Origin: Eulemur rufifrons
Lineage: Eukaryota > Chordata > Mammalia > Primates > Lemuridae
Length of the DNA stretch: 64,000 nt
Direction: 5' to 3'
NCBI RefSeq assembly: GCF_041146395.1
Contig: NC_090990.1
Span: forward strand, 48,715,501 to 48,779,500
Part shown: positions 1-14,100 of the stretch, piece by piece
Position numbering within the stretch: position 1 is the stretch's first letter
Layout of the letters: each line of letters starts with the position of its first letter
Made by a program: the position numbers and the translations under genes
The notes under the pieces: model-generated
What the model saw: the letters and a program-made list of their open reading frames with translations, nothing else
What the model was told of the DNA's origin: nothing
Database searches by the model: none

Positions 1-1480
1 GAACAGATAATCTAAAAGATAAGATAGGATACACACTTAGTTAACTGATATGTATATGGGCACTATTCCATATAGCAGTGTTCTGGCTTTCTTGGATTTA
101 CATTTTAATGGCAGGAGACTCAGAAAGCTAATAGGTAGAAATGCAGCCAAAACAACTAACAGAAACAAAAATAACAGATGGACAAAGATATTCTCATCAA
201 CTATTGAGAGCAGCAATAATTTATTTAAAAAGGCCGGGGAGCTCGCTCAGTAGAACATGAGACATTTGCCAGGCAGGTTAGCCTAGTGGTTAAAAGCATA
301 GACCCTGGAGCCAGATATCCTGGATTTGCACCCTGGCTCTGTTGCATTCCAGCTGTGTAACCTTGGGAAAATTCCCTAGTGTCTCTCTGCCTCAGTTTCC
401 CTCATCTTTAAATTAGAGTTGTTTGTGAGGATGAAATTAATTCTCATAAAGCACTTAGAACAATGAGCTCAGCGTATGGAAAGTGAAGGTGCTGGCTACT
501 ACACCAGGCAGGGACTGGGTCCTTGGCAGGCATTGTATCTTCCCTCAATATTTCATATAGCCGGCTCTATGTCATCTTTCATGCATGAGTTCGAAGCTCC
601 ACTCCTGACCACCATTTCTAACCCTTAACTATCCACCCCACTTTCTATCACATTAGTTTTATTGTCCATATAGCACTTATCACGATCTGCAATTGTGATT
701 TTTGTTTTGCATATTTGTTTCGTTTTTGCGTACTTATAAACTGTATATCGGAGCCATAAAGACAGTGACTTCATTTGAATCTTTTCACGGCATGTAAGAC
801 AGGTGCTTAAGAAGTATTTGTGAAATGAATGAACTAATTGAACTGACATCCCATTTCCATAAAATTAGTAAGTCAGTAGTAAGCAAAGATGCCAGGCTCT
901 GTAGTTGGTGCTGGTAATTGAACAGCATCTTTAAGTAGTTCACAGTCTGGTGTAGAAGACAATAGGCAATTGTGATACAGTGTGACAAATGCTAACAAGA
1001 AGGCAACTATAGGGTCGGTGGGGTCACAAAAGAGGGGAGCCTAATTTTGTCTTAGAGGATCCCTTAAGAAGTTGTCAAATCTGAGAGATGAGCGATGGAA
1101 AAATGGGTGCAGAAGGGGTGGAACGAGTGTGGCAAATGCTTAGGTAAAAGGAACAGCAAGTGCAAAACTGTGAGGAAAGAGACGGGAATCTGAGAAATTT
1201 TAAGGAGTTCCCTCTTCCTGAAGCACTCTCCCAGGGTCATTGTAGGATTCTACGACATAATAAAAATTTATGCACACGTACTATGAACGGTAACCCGCCA
1301 CGTAAGTTAAGATGTTATGACTAAGTGCAGACCTGTACCTACCGGTCACTTATCCAAAGAAAAAGGAAGGATTATTTCAAAGTGGGACTTCGTGTGATGG
1401 CGTCTATGGCTTACAAGCTGGGTCCTGGAACCTCAGCCCCTACCCTAGTTGTGCTGAGTCCACGTTGGTGGACTGAGAGG
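1..1480. other. Upstream flank of UBE2U
   Basis: No gene is visible here. It holds one MIR (279-502) and, at about 1000-1190, a fragment of an old interspersed repeat that recurs at 4340-4660, 25960-26580 and 29120-29330. The stretch 510-1000 shows nothing I can assign. The short open frames here have no coding character or homology that I recognise. Confidence 0.6.
279..502 (+). repeat. MIR SINE
   Basis: A tRNA-derived MIR. The left part reads 'cctagtggttaaaagcat', followed by 'ctggagccaga', then the core 'agctgtgtaaccttggg' and 'ctcagtttccctcatcttt', and a degraded tail around 'gaggatgaaattaattc'. The order matches the MIR consensus from memory. It is an old copy without visible target duplications. 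Confidence 0.85.
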
Positions 1481-1499
1481 GGGTGATGTCGCTTTGACC

Positions 1500-1700
1500 G
1501 CGGATCTCATTGGCCTTTCAAAGTGAAACCGTTGGAGGATTGGTTGCGGCGGTATCCAGAGGACTGCTCGCTGATTGGATGAGAGGCGACCGTCCCGCCC
1601 CCTTCTTTGTACGTTCCCCGGGGCCTGTTGCTTGGCAACCGATTGCTTGGCTTCCTCCAGCTAAGCCGACACCGCCTTACACCTGTGAGGCGGAGACAAC
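1500..1700 (+). promoter_or_regulatory. UBE2U core promoter (CCAAT / GC box / X-box, TATA-less)
   Basis: A GC-richer, CpG-containing segment about 400-580 bp before the start codon. It contains three inverted CCAAT boxes (ATTGG at 1509-1513, 1539-1543 and 1574-1578) spaced 30 and 35 bp apart. A GC box (CCCGCCCC, 1594-1601) follows, and then a perfect X-box palindrome at 1627-1639. No TATA box is evident. Evenly spaced CCAAT boxes are typical of NF-Y promoters. The transcription start is not directly visible; I infer it lies downstream of the X-box, around 1640-1720. Confidence 0.7.
1627..1639. promoter_or_regulatory. RFX-type X-box palindrome
   Basis: GTTGCTTGGCAAC is a perfect inverted repeat (GTTGC, 3-nt spacer, GCAAC). 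This is the classic X-box bound by RFX transcription factors, which drive ciliary genes and, through RFX2, spermatid genes. Its position just upstream of the leader of a gene known in human mainly from testis makes a functional site likely. Binding itself is inference. Confidence 0.7.
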
Positions 1701-2083
1701 TTGCTAGAACCTACTTACGCTTCCACCTGCCACTCCCACTTCACGCGCCGACAACACGAGCTTGTCCCAGTTGCTTATCCAAGTTTGTCTTGAGACTGGC
1801 TGTGGACCGGCGCTGCAGTGACACTCCGCAGACGAGAAGGTGCCCAAGTTTTCCATCTGGAAGCTCCCCGTTAGAGCAGTCAGAGTAGAAAAGAAAGTCA
1901 CTGTTGTGTTCCGAATTTAGAAGCTACTTATCTTAGGGATGTTCTGAGCTTCTAGAAAGCAAGTAACTTCTATCAGTTTACTAAGTGTGGCAGAGTGACC
2001 CATCACCTCAGACCCTTCCTCAGAGTAAACCTAAGGAGTCTGGGGACAAGAGCTAGACCCTCTGCTGCCTTAACTGCCTTAAC
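1700..2083 (+). other. UBE2U 5' leader (probable 5' UTR)
   Basis: Sequence between the inferred promoter and the start codon. It lacks a long open frame continuous with the coding sequence, and no convincing repeat is visible. Whether it is one contiguous leader or contains a small intron cannot be settled by reading; I see no compelling donor/acceptor pair. The exact 5' end is unknown. Confidence 0.5.
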
Positions 2084-2149
2084 ATGCACTGCAGAGCTTG
2101 CCTCTTGCTGGAAAGAGACTTCGATGAGCTCAAGGTGAACAATTTTGAG
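2084..2149 (+). CDS. UBE2U coding exon 1 (residues 1-22)
   Basis: Starts at ATG with A at -3 (aacATGc), an adequate but not ideal context because +4 is C. It encodes the N-terminal helix of the UBC fold, beginning [17 protein letters not shown], close to the human N terminus (MHGRAYLLL... from memory). It ends GAG before donor gtaagt at 2150 and leaves phase 0. Human and lemur both have 22 residues here. Confidence 0.93.
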
Positions 2150-5100
2150 GTAAGTACTGGGCACGGGGAGGGATGTATTTGTGTCATAATTTTTAAGAAG
2201 CAGTTTAACTCGTATTTGTTGTATAAGTCATAATTTAGTTTAACCTAATTTGCCACTGGAATATTGTCACTTAATGAATCTATTTCACTACAGTAATGCA
2301 TTTCATAATAGTAAAAATTATTATTATTACTTCAAAACAATAATGGTTAACAATATTGAGCACGCTGCGCTGAGTAATTTGTGTGAATTTAAGCCCTGAA
2401 TACCAGGGTCTATCAGGTAGCAAGTGACTAGAAGGCACAAGATTACGCTCATTAATTATAATACTGTAAAATAAGTAGTATTTCATTTTAGCTACCAGAA
2501 ACCTAAGCCTCCTGAAAGATTCAGTAAAGATTTAGCCCCAAGATTCCATATAACAGGGTTTTCTAACATCAAAACCCTTGCTCTTAATTCTTGTGTTCCA
2601 CTACTTATTGTCTAATGCACATTTACTAGCGTAACACATAAATGCCTTCCCCTTATAATTCTAATACAGACGAAGGCAATACCCTTTGCCCCAAATGCCA
2701 CCAACGAAGTTCCCAATATCCACGGGCTTATTTATGGAGAATGAAAAATGGAAGAGGGAGGAAAGACGGTGTGCTTAAGTGAAAGAACAGAAACATATCC
2801 ATAGAAGGAGGGTATGGAGAGCTTCCCACAGTTGCTTCAAGGGTAGTTCAGTGGGATTGTTCGTTTTTTACCTCTGCTCTAAACATATTGCCTTCACTGG
2901 AGATGTTAGGAACAATTGTTGAGTCCAACAACAAACATCCCAGAGGCATGGATCTAACATTTAATGTTTTTGCTTAGCCTGAACTTTATAGTTCTCTGGT
3001 CAAAGAGAATCCAATAAAGGGATCTGTAAATATAGATAATGTAGATAATAGAGATATACTGTTCATACAGACAAAGCACCTAACATACTTAATAACTATG
3101 TGGTTGCTTAGAAATATTTATTGAGTGTATTTAAGTGTACTCCTCAGTACAATGGGTAACGTTTTCTATGAAATACATTCTTATCCCTCCACTGGAACAA
3201 TACCTCAAGTGTAGGAAAAATTTATTTTTATATACAAGTATAATTTTGGATTTTTTTCTTAATGAAATTTTCCTACTTCATGCTTTTCCATATAGCATTT
3301 GTACAAATTTAAAAAGCTGTGAAGAACATATGCTTTCCAACTATTTCCTTCTTTTTTAATGTGAATCTTAAATTGGCTTTGACTTACATGAACCATAAGT
3401 CACACACCCTAATCTTGAACTTCTAGTCCTACTTGTGACTTCCACACTTATGATTTATGTTTATTTACTATTGCATGTGTTTTCTGGAATCTATCTTAAC
3501 TTCTGTGTAATAAGACACCTCCCCAGATCAGCAAATAAATAAACTTATCAAAAAAAGAAAATTGAGAGTTTTTAGAATTCAGTGCTGCCTGGTATCTAAT
3601 TTTTAAAATTGCAATAAATACTTAATCTTTTTTATCTGCTTTAATTTTATTTTTTAATTAAAGGGTATTACTGCTGTGCCTTTAAGTGAAGATATGATGA
3701 AATGGGAAGCTGAAATTAGAGGTCTACAAAATTCAATTTGGCAAGGTTTGTGTTTTCAAAACCAATATATATTTTTTAAAGTCTTTATAGCATTAATCAC
3801 CTATCTTCTTTATATGTATAATAAGGTTGCATTATTTTCTGGAATTCTCTATATGCATAATAAGTTTGCATTATATCAGTTGTCTAGAATTCTGAAAGTA
3901 TTCACATGTTATTTTTTCATTATATGGCTTACATTTTTTGCCATTTGTCAACATAGATGGAAATTTGGGGTTTGTGTTTTCGTTTTTGCCAAATCTTAAT
4001 GTTATTACATTTTAAAGCAAACACAATAAAGCTTGTCAATTGAGAATATCTTCTGCCAGTCTTCCATGATATTAGAGAATAACTATCAAAATTCCAATTG
4101 GCTTCATTATACCACAGTTACTTTTCATTTTTCCCTCCATGATTTTCCCTCAAATTTTCATAAATCAAGTTTTCAAAAAGACTGGGCCACTATAAACTCT
4201 AATAACTATGTTTTCTTTCTATCATGGGTTAACAAGACAGATTCCTTGAGTGAGGTAGAGGAGGCAAACACATAAGCTGATAAATTACAAAAAATATAAT
4301 ATGTGCTATTATGGATTTTGAACAAGAGGTGAAGAGGGAGTGATTAGTTAGTTATGCCTGAGGGAGTCAGGAATATCTTCCCAAGGAGATGACATTTAAG
4401 ATGAGTCCTGAAGAATGTGTAAGAGTTTGCCAGGTTCAGGAGGAGAAGGAAATTCAGGCAAGATAAACAGCACAGCAAAGCCTTGTAGATGAGAAAAGGA
4501 TCAGCAGGTTCTGGAAACACTGTGTTCCATTAATATGAGATACACAGTTGGGGGACAGATATTAGGGGCTTGGAGGTAGTGGGTGGAAAGACTGGTGGGA
4601 AAGAGGCTGAGAACCATGAGATTGTGGAGAGAGCCTGTTACACTACCCAGAGGAGTCTTTGCAGTCTATGAAACAATTTACTTAAAAATAAAACCATAGG
4701 GAGGCTAATTAGGATAATCAGTGTTAATAAGGTTAATCAGCACAACATGACACTTCAGTGAAAATGTTTACTTCTATATTATAGGACTTGTCTTCCAACT
4801 GACAATAAATTTTACACCAGAGTACAACTATGCCCCTCCACTTGTGAAATTTACAACAATTCCTTTTCATCCGAATGGTAAGGACTAAATGAGATTTTTA
4901 TCATCAGAGGCTCTGTCCCTTTTGTTCTTATTCCTTATAATAATCATGTTTTTTAAACAACTTTATTATCATTATAAAAGTAAGAAATCCCATTGGGTAA
5001 AATATGAAAAGGCAGACAAAAATTACAATCACCTTGAATCCTAATGCAAAGACATACTACTCTCAACATTTTGCCAAATTTACTTCCTATTTTCTACATG

Positions 5101-8100
5101 TATTTTTTCCATGTAGTTGAAGTATTACATATAAAGTTTTGTGTCTGGTTTTTTAAATTATGTCTTTTCCCTATCATTTTAAATGGCTCGATAATACACT
5201 TAACCATTCCTGTATTGTTCAATATTTTAGTTGGATCTAGTTTTTCATTATTATAAAAAAGGATACACTGGACAAATTAACATTTTAGAAAAATGCAGGT
5301 GACTTTGCTACTTCAAGTTATACAAAAGGAAATTCCTAAAGTATGAAAAATCTAAAAATTTTAAATGCTGAAAAAAAAAGAAAATCTAATAGAATTTTTT
5401 ATAGGCTTGGTTAGGAAGGCCTTTCTAAGTATGATAAAACCCAGAAACTATTGCATAAGCTTGACACATTAAACTACATAAATTTTAAAACTTCTCTACA
5501 GCCAACGATGTTATAAACAGATAAAAGACATTGACTTTTGCCAACTGAGGGAAAATATTTGCAATGCATGTAACAAAATATGTATACCATATAAGGAACA
5601 TTTGTGACTCAATAAGAAAAGGAACTTAAAGCAATAGAAAAATGGACAAAGGCTATAAACAAACACCGGATAGAAGAAAAATAACAAAATAAACATAAAC
5701 AGATGCTCATCTCACTAGTTAGGAAAATAAATACAAATTAAAGCAAAAAATATTGTGATTCATCACTTATGATTATAAAATGTTAAAAGATAATATATAA
5801 TTTTAGTAAGGGTGGGTAGACATCCTTCCTGTGCCATAATGATGACCTTTTGGGGAAGCAATTTGACACTTTCAAATCAGATATCAAATGCATATAGCCC
5901 TAAATCCTTATAATGCCATATTTATAAATTATTATGTGGAAATACTAGCACAATTATATGAGAAGAGTATGTTATGTTTAAAGATATTTATTCCCAATAG
6001 CAATTTTGGAAATAGGGAAAATGGAAATAGCCTCAGTGTCCATTATTATAGAAAATTTTAAGTGAAATATCCTATAGTGGTATATATTGCTTCTAAACAG
6101 AACAAGGAAGACCCATGAAAGCTAGACTTTTTGGTCATTGCTATGTCCTTAGAATCTTCACTGCCTGAAACATAGTAGGTACACATAGTAGATATTCAAA
6201 TGTTTTCAATAAATGTTTATGTCTGGAAATATATTCACAATTCACTGTTAAATGAAAAAACACATTGAACAATAAAATCTAAAATATAACTTCATTCAAT
6301 AAACATATATGTGTGTATATATTAATACATAGATTTGTGTGTATGTATATTTGTATAGACCAACTGGTAAAAACTTTGAAGAATGGAATTAGTAGGCAAA
6401 GGAATATTCATATTTTACTTTATGTTCTTGTATGTAATTTTATTTTTTCCCAAGTACCTTATTATTTTTATAATTAAAACTTATTTTTGAAATTTATAGC
6501 TTACAATTAATTATGTATATGTGCCATTATTTGTTTCAAAAACTTAGGAGTAGAATTACTGGATTAAATTTAATAAAAGGATATTTTTATCCCCCATCCC
6601 TCACTCCTCCCATTTCCATAAAATAGAGGGGACTTCCTTCTCTAGGAAAGAAAAGTAGGAGAAAACTCATGACTACTCTTTTCCTCCCTCACACCTCCCA
6701 GAAGAAGAAGTCACTATCTGATTGGGAAGATGGGAGAAGGAATTGAGCTTGTGTGACCCAGCACTTTCTCAGCACTTTCTCTCCAACGATCCTGACCTCA
6801 GAGTTGGTGCAGTCTCTGTTTCTCCAGGCAGGAACCTTAGGCAGGGCTTCAGTTTGGGGGTTAAGTTCAAACCAGGGGGACCATAATGGAGCACAATTAA
6901 AGCTGTTGATAAAGTGCATTCTTCATTTCAGTCTTATGTACAGTAGAACTGGTGTTTTTACTTCCATCTTTTAACACCTTGGTCTATTTCATAACTATAT
7001 ATGAATGTGAGAAGAGAGGAGGGTTACTTACTAGCTCCCAGACTCCGAAAGATGACTATGTACAGATTTAGGTCATTAGATATATAAAGCCAAGTTGCCT
7101 TTTGGTAGTGTTTACATTCCCACCAGAAAGTGTACATAAAGTTCGCATTTTAGCACCTTCCAATTTTGGGTGTTGAACTATAGGGAAATTTTTTGCCAAT
7201 TTGATAAGAAACCTGCTATTATTTTAATGAGCAGTTCTTTGAATACCTGTGAAGTAAACATTTTTTCACATTTGTTGATTATATTTCCTATTTTATGACT
7301 TCTCTGACATAATTGAAATGTTATCACGTTGTCCTAGATGTAAATATTTCCTCCAGTTTGTCATTGATTTTAAATTTCATTTATGCCTTTTTTTAATGTC
7401 TGGGATTTTAAAATTTTTAGACAGATCTCTTATTGAGGATTTTGCAATTGTCTTTAAGTTTGCATGATCCTTCCCCCAGACAAAATCAAATAGTCTTTTA
7501 AATTTTCTTTTAGTCATTTTATAGTTTTATTTTTCATATTTAACTCCATTCTTTTTTTTTTTCCAAACACTAAATTAATTAATGAACTGTGTTAGGGCAT
7601 AGGCCAAGCTTCTGTGTATCTTTCCAACCTAGTATAACAGACCAAGGTTGGAGGGAATTTCTGTCCGTCCTCAACGTGAGGATTCCATTTCTGGGTCTAA
7701 GGCGTTTACTCTGTTTGTCACCATTTCTAGCCAGTGGGAAGGGGAAAGAGAAAAAGAGGAGAGCAATATACCTTCCTTAAAAAAAAGATCCAGAAGTTCC
7801 ATACTTATGCTTATAGCCCATGATTAAAACTTAGTCACAAGGCCACATCTTGCTAGAGTGCAGGCTAGGAAAAACAGTATGGGCACCCATGTATTCAACT
7901 AAAACAATGTGGGTGGGAACCAGGAACAGGCATCGTGTTTCTTATTACAAAGAGAAGAAATAGAAGAAAGGAAGAGTAGATGCAAATAATTTTCCTAGCT
8001 CATCATGTTGATGTTCATAACTTTTAAATAATGTTTTTGTTATATATACATCAATATTAATATATTATTTTAATGCAGTAAACCCACAGACTGGTCAGCC

Positions 8101-11100
8101 CTGTATCGATTTTTTGGACAACCCCAATAAATGGAATGAAAAGTATACATTGAGCAGCATTTTACTTGCCCTACAGGTAAGAACGGATTTAATAAAGCAC
8201 TCTTTTTAATATATTTAATTATCCCAGTTATTCGAAATATGAGAATTAAAATGTACAATGCATATTTTTAATGTTTAAAGGATTTTAGCAGGCTTATTTA
8301 AATCCACACTTCTATATCAAGGCTATGAAATAGAATTTAAGTTATAAAAACTGTTATTTTAAAGTAAAATTGATAGTAAAGCCCTTCACAACCAAAGAGT
8401 ACGTATTTTATAAAAGAAGAAATGAATTGTTCAGATATTTTCAGTTCTAAAAATAGAGTCTTAGGTTTTCTTTTGGCTCCTAACTTCAGTTCTCAATATT
8501 GAAGAGGCCTTTCAGGTCTTTCCTTATTCATGGACCTTGCCTTCCTCAGAGAGTGAATCAAGTGACTATAACTTAAAATATTCAGCTTTATCCTTTGTTT
8601 CTGGTAGTGCTAGATACTTCCTCTCTTTTAAGTGTTCACATCAAACTCCGTGAACAATTAAGCTAGGGATTTTCTCCTCTCCTCAGATGGATCCCTGTTT
8701 CCCAAATGCCACCTTAACCCATGGTCCTTAGAGGCATGCCTCAGTGTTGTGTTATTCCTGACCCTTATAAACCCTCCTTCCTCATCTGATGCTAAAATAA
8801 ATTATTTCAGTGGCACTTGCTTTGACCACTTAGATTGGCTCAGTAATATTCTATCCATGAACTTATCATTAGTAATATTGATATCTGGAGATAAATTATT
8901 AAATATTGATTATCTGGAATACTTAGAGAATAAAGTATTCTGGCTTAGTTGAATTTTCTCAAGGTAGAATTATCATAGAAATTTTATTTCTCCCATTTCT
9001 TATTTTTGAAAATAAAGTAATAGTTAATTTTCTAGGTAGTCATCTTAGTATATTGAGTAAAATGTATTTCTTTTTTAAAGATTCAATGTTCAATTTATTC
9101 ATTCATTCTACCCACACGTATTGAGCATCTACCTGTGTGGGGATACATGCTAGGAAAGAGGCATTTGAGCAAAAACTTTAAAGAAGTAAGTGAGTATGAT
9201 ATGCAGATATCTGATGTTGATCTTTTGGATTCCTTCAAACAGAGACATATTCTTTTATTTTTTTTTTTTTGGCAGGTATAATTTTTTTTATTTCAGCATA
9301 TTAAGGAGGTACAAATGTTTAGGTTACATATATTGCTTTGCCTACTGAGTCAGAGCTTCAAGCGTGTCCATCCCCCAGACGGTGCGCACTGCACCCATTA
9401 TGAATATACCCATCTCCTCCTCCCCCCTCCCACCTGCCCAACACCCGATAAATGTTACTACTCTATGGGCACATAAGTGTTGATTAGTTAATACCAACTT
9501 GATGGTGAGTACATGTGGTGCTTGTTTTTCAATTCTTAGTAGAATGGGCTCCAACTCTATCCAGGATAATACAAGAGGTGCTAGATCACCATTGTTTTTT
9601 GTGGCTGAGTAGAACTCCATGGTATACATATACCACATTTTATTAATGCACTCATTTATTGATGGGCACTTGAGTTGTTTCCACATTTTTGCAATTGTGA
9701 ATTATGCTGCTATAAACATTCTAGTGCAGATGTCTTTTTTATAGAATGTCTTTTTTTCCTTTGGGTAGATGCCCAGTAATGGGATTGCTAGATCAAATAG
9801 TAGTTCTACTTGTAGCTTTTTGAGGTAGCTCCATATTAGTTTCCACAGAGGTTGTACTAGTTTGCAGTCCCACCAGCAGTGTATGAATGTTCCTATCTCT
9901 CTGCATCCACGCCAACATTTATTGTTTTGGGACTTTCTGATAAAGGCCTTTTTCACTGGAGATAAGTGATATCTCATTGTGGTTTTGATTTGCATTTCCT
10001 TGATTATTAGAGATGTTGAGCAATTTTTCATATGTTTCTTGGCCATTAGTCTGTCCTCTTTTGAAAAGTTTCTGTTCATGTCCTTTGCCCACTTTTGAAT
10101 GGGGTTGTTTGATTTTTTTCTTGTTTATTTTCCTGAGTTCTATACAGAGTCTAGTTATTAGCCCTTTATCGGATGTGTAGCATGCAAATATTTTCTCCCA
10201 TTCTGTAGGTTGTCTGTTTGCTCTCGTGAAAGTTTCCTTGACTGTGCAGAAGCTTTTTAATTTGATCAGGCCCCATTTATTTATTTATTTTTGTTGCTGT
10301 GATTGCCTTTGGGGTCTTCTTCATAAATTCTTTGCCTAGGCCAATGTCTGTAGGAGTTTTTCCAACATTTTCTTCTAGAATTCTTATAGTTTAATGCCTT
10401 AGGTTTAAGTCTGTTATCCACCGTGAGTTGATTTTTGTGAGAGGTGAAAGGTACGAATTCTATTTCAGTCTTCTACATGTGGCTATCTAGTTTTCCCAGC
10501 ACCGTTTACTGAATAAGGATTCTTTTCCCCAGTGTATGTTTTTGTCTGCTTTGTCAAAGATCAGATAGCTATATGAGGATGGTTTTATATCTGGGTTCTC
10601 AGTTCTGTTCCACTGGTCTATGTCCCTGTTCTTGTGCCAGTACCATGCTGTTTTAGTTACTATAGCCTTGCAGTATAGCTTGAACTCTGGTAAACTGATG
10701 CCTCCCAATTTGTTCTTTTTGCTTAAGATTGCTTTTGCTATACGGGGTCTTCTATGGTTCCATATGAAGCATAGAATTATTTTTTCTACATCTCCAAAAA
10801 ATGATGTTGGTATTTTAATAGGGATTGCATTGAATCTGTAGATCACTTTGGGTAGTATAGACATTTTAACAACGTTGATTCTGCCAACCCATGAGCATGG
10901 TATGGTTTTCCAAGTTTACGTCCTCTACAATTTCCTTCCTCAGTGTTTCGTAGTTCTCCCTGTAGAGGTCTGTTACCTCCTTAGTCAAATCTATTCGTAG
11001 GCATTTTATTTTCTTTGTTGCTATTGTGAAGGATGTTGAGTCTTTGATTCGGTTCTTAGTTTAACTGTTGTTGACATGTAGGAATGCTACTGATTTCTGT

Positions 11101-14100
11101 ACATTGATTTTGTAACCTGAGACTTTGCTGAATTTGTTTATCAATTCCAGTAGTCTCATGGTAGAATCTTTGGGGTTTTCTAGATATAAGATCATATCGT
11201 CAGCAAAGAGTGATAGTTTGACCTGTTCTGCCCCCATTTGGATGCTGTTGATTTCCTTCTCTTGTCTGATTGCTCTGGCTAGAACTTCCAGCACTAAATT
11301 GAATAGAAGTGAGACATATTCTTATCTCTTTCACCTAAAACTATGGTCTGCTCTAAGAATAGTAAAAATGAATTATTTCAAAGTGTACTGAGTGAGGGCA
11401 AACCAGAATGAACTGGTTAAATTTTTGAATTGCATAATAATTTAATAAAAGAAAAATTTGGAGCTATGAGATTAGATTGCTTGGCTTCACATCCTGGTTT
11501 TTTTTTTTTTTTTTTTTTGAGACAGAGTCTCACTCTGTTGCCCAGGCTAGAGTGAGTGCCGTGGCGTCAGCCTAGCTCACAGCAACCTCAAACTCCTGAG
11601 CTCAAGGGATCCTCCTGTCTCAGCCTCCCGAGTAGCTGGGACTACAGGCATGCGCCACCATGCCCGGCTAATTTTTTGTATATATATTTTTAGCTGTCCA
11701 TATAATTTCTTTCTATTTTTAGTAGAGATGGGGTCTCGCTCTTGCTCAGGCTGGTCTCGAACTCCTGAGCTCAAACGATCCGCCCACCTCGGCCTCCCAG
11801 AGTGCTAGGATTACAGGCGTGAGCCACCGCGCCCGGCCCACATCCTGGTTTTGCCACATGATACCTTCGTACCACTGGACAAGTTTTTTCACTTCTCAAT
11901 GCCTCAATTTCTTCATAAGTAAAATAGGACTGTTATTAATAGCTACCTCATGTAACTTGTGAGGATGAAATTAATTAATGCATGTAAAGTGCTAGGAACT
12001 GTGCATGGTCCAAGTAAATAATTCAATAGTTAATACAGGTCATGTATCCCTTATTCTAAATGCTTGGGACCAGAGTGTTTCAGATTTCAGATTTTTTTGA
12101 ATTTTAGAATATTTGCATTATATATACTTACTGTTTGATCATCTCAAACCCAAGAATCTGAAACCTAAAAATGCTCCAATGAGCATTTACTTTGAGCTTC
12201 ACTTTGGACTCAAAAAGTTTCAGATTTTGGAGCATTTCAGATTCCTGATTTTCAGATTTGGGATGCTAAATCTGTAGTTAGTTAATATTATGATTATTCT
12301 TACTATTAAACAGAAAGTGACAGCAATGTGTTGCCAAATATGTCATGGAAAGCCAGTTATTTGTCTTTTTATTTTTCAAATAAATTAATAAAACAAATAT
12401 GCCTACATTACAGAAGATTTTTAAGGCAATGCAATGGAAAAGAAAATCACTGATAATCGTAAATAAAACCCCTAACTCTACTGTTATTAGCATTTCCTTA
12501 TGATCTTTTTTCCTGTGTTCCTATTGAAAATCTTCCAGTGGTTTCCACATTCTCTACAAGCTTAAGCCCAAATTTTGTTGCATGGTAAATTGTCTACTCC
12601 TCACACCTGAACACACCCTGCAATCCCACTCCTATATATCTTCATGCTTTTCTGCACTCACATTGCTTGGTTCAATTGAGGTCCAAAAGCATTTATAGAA
12701 TTCTAAAGTCTAAAGTTACAAACTCAAGGAAGTCTTGGACCTTAAAAAATGCTCAGTCAAGTTTCCCATCTGACAGCCCATTTTCTCCTCCCCTCTTTCT
12801 CAATCTGTCCAGTAAGCAGCTGCGTGTAGTAAGAGTCAGATCAAACAAGTCTTCCTCTGGGATACCTTTTCTAATTTCTTTTCCAAGGTAGAATTGATGT
12901 CTTTGGTTTTGGGGGAACCTCCTCAGCCATACACCCAATAGTACCTACACAGATTTCTGTTAGAACACTATAATACTGTAATGCACACATTGTTTCCTTA
13001 TCTGTCTTCCCCTATTGGACTACAAGCTCCCCCAAATCAGGAAACGGGTCTAATTCATCTTTGATTCCCCAGTACGTACCCAAGACAATGCTGACATTTC
13101 ATAGGCATTAAATAAAATGAATGAATGGATGAACCTGAATTTTTACATTGTTGCAATTATGGTATGTATACAGCCATGTGTCATTTAACAATGGGGATAT
13201 GTTCTGGGAAAGGCATCCTTAGGCAATTTTGTCATTGTATGAAGATTATAGCATGTACTTACACAAAGCTAGATAGTATAGCCTATTGCTTCCAGGCTAT
13301 AAACCTGTACAGCATGTTACTGTACTGAATACTGTAGACCACTGTATTTGTATATACAAATATTTGTATATCTAAACATATCTAAATATAGAAAAGGTAC
13401 AGTAAAAGTACAGTATTATCATCTTATGGGACCACTGTCACATATGCAGTCTCTTGTTGACCAAAATGTTATGTGGCACATGACTGTATGCATTACATAG
13501 TCTGTTTCTTTTTCACTTGTTTTATCTCAGGTAATTTCCATATGGTTACAATCACTATTTTAATGCTTATTCAATAGTCCTTTGAAAGTTAGTGCTGCCC
13601 AATAGAACCTTCTACACTAATGGAAATGTCCAGTATCTGCACTGTCCCATACAGAAGCCACTAGTCACATGTGGCTCCTGAGCACTTGAAATGTGGCTAG
13701 TGTGACTGAGGAACTGAGTTTTTAATTTTAATTTTAATTATTTTAAATCTAAATTTAATAGCCACTTGTGACTAGTGTCTACTCTGATGGACAATACACG
13801 TTTAGACCATAATTACTGAGTACTTCCTTTTGAATAACAAATGAGGCACATTTCCAAGGGGAGGGTACTTGAAATATTTAAAGTATTTTGAAGTCTAAAC
13901 CTATGATTTCCACCTAAAATTTTCGTAATCTTAATGTATTTGAAAACTTATACTTCCATATATAATGCAAAGGTAAATATCAACACCCATCCATAGAATA
14001 CATTCCAAATTCATGGGCTTTAATTAATTGGATATTACAAAATGTATCTACTAGTGCAGTTTTTACTGAAGCACAGTGGTTAATGAGAAAACTCTTGAAT

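Larger units (their letters stand above)
4878..8078 (+). other. UBE2U intron 3
   Basis: About 3.2 kb, AT-rich. It contains old L1 sequence on the plus strand (about 5490-6110), a MIR/L2-like tail at 6120-6225 and an old L1 on the minus strand (about 7085-7560). The stretch 6570-7080 and 7590-8040 hold nothing I can assign. Confidence 0.7.

Noticed and set aside
3676..3999. 107-codon open frame over exon 2 and into intron 2
   Set aside because: Only 3664-3745 matches UBE2U. The rest is readthrough past a good donor (gtttgt) with no homology.
9342..11294. Several minus-strand open frames of 77-125 codons
   Set aside because: These are pieces of the dead L1 ORF2, not separate host genes. They are covered by the mobile-element entry.
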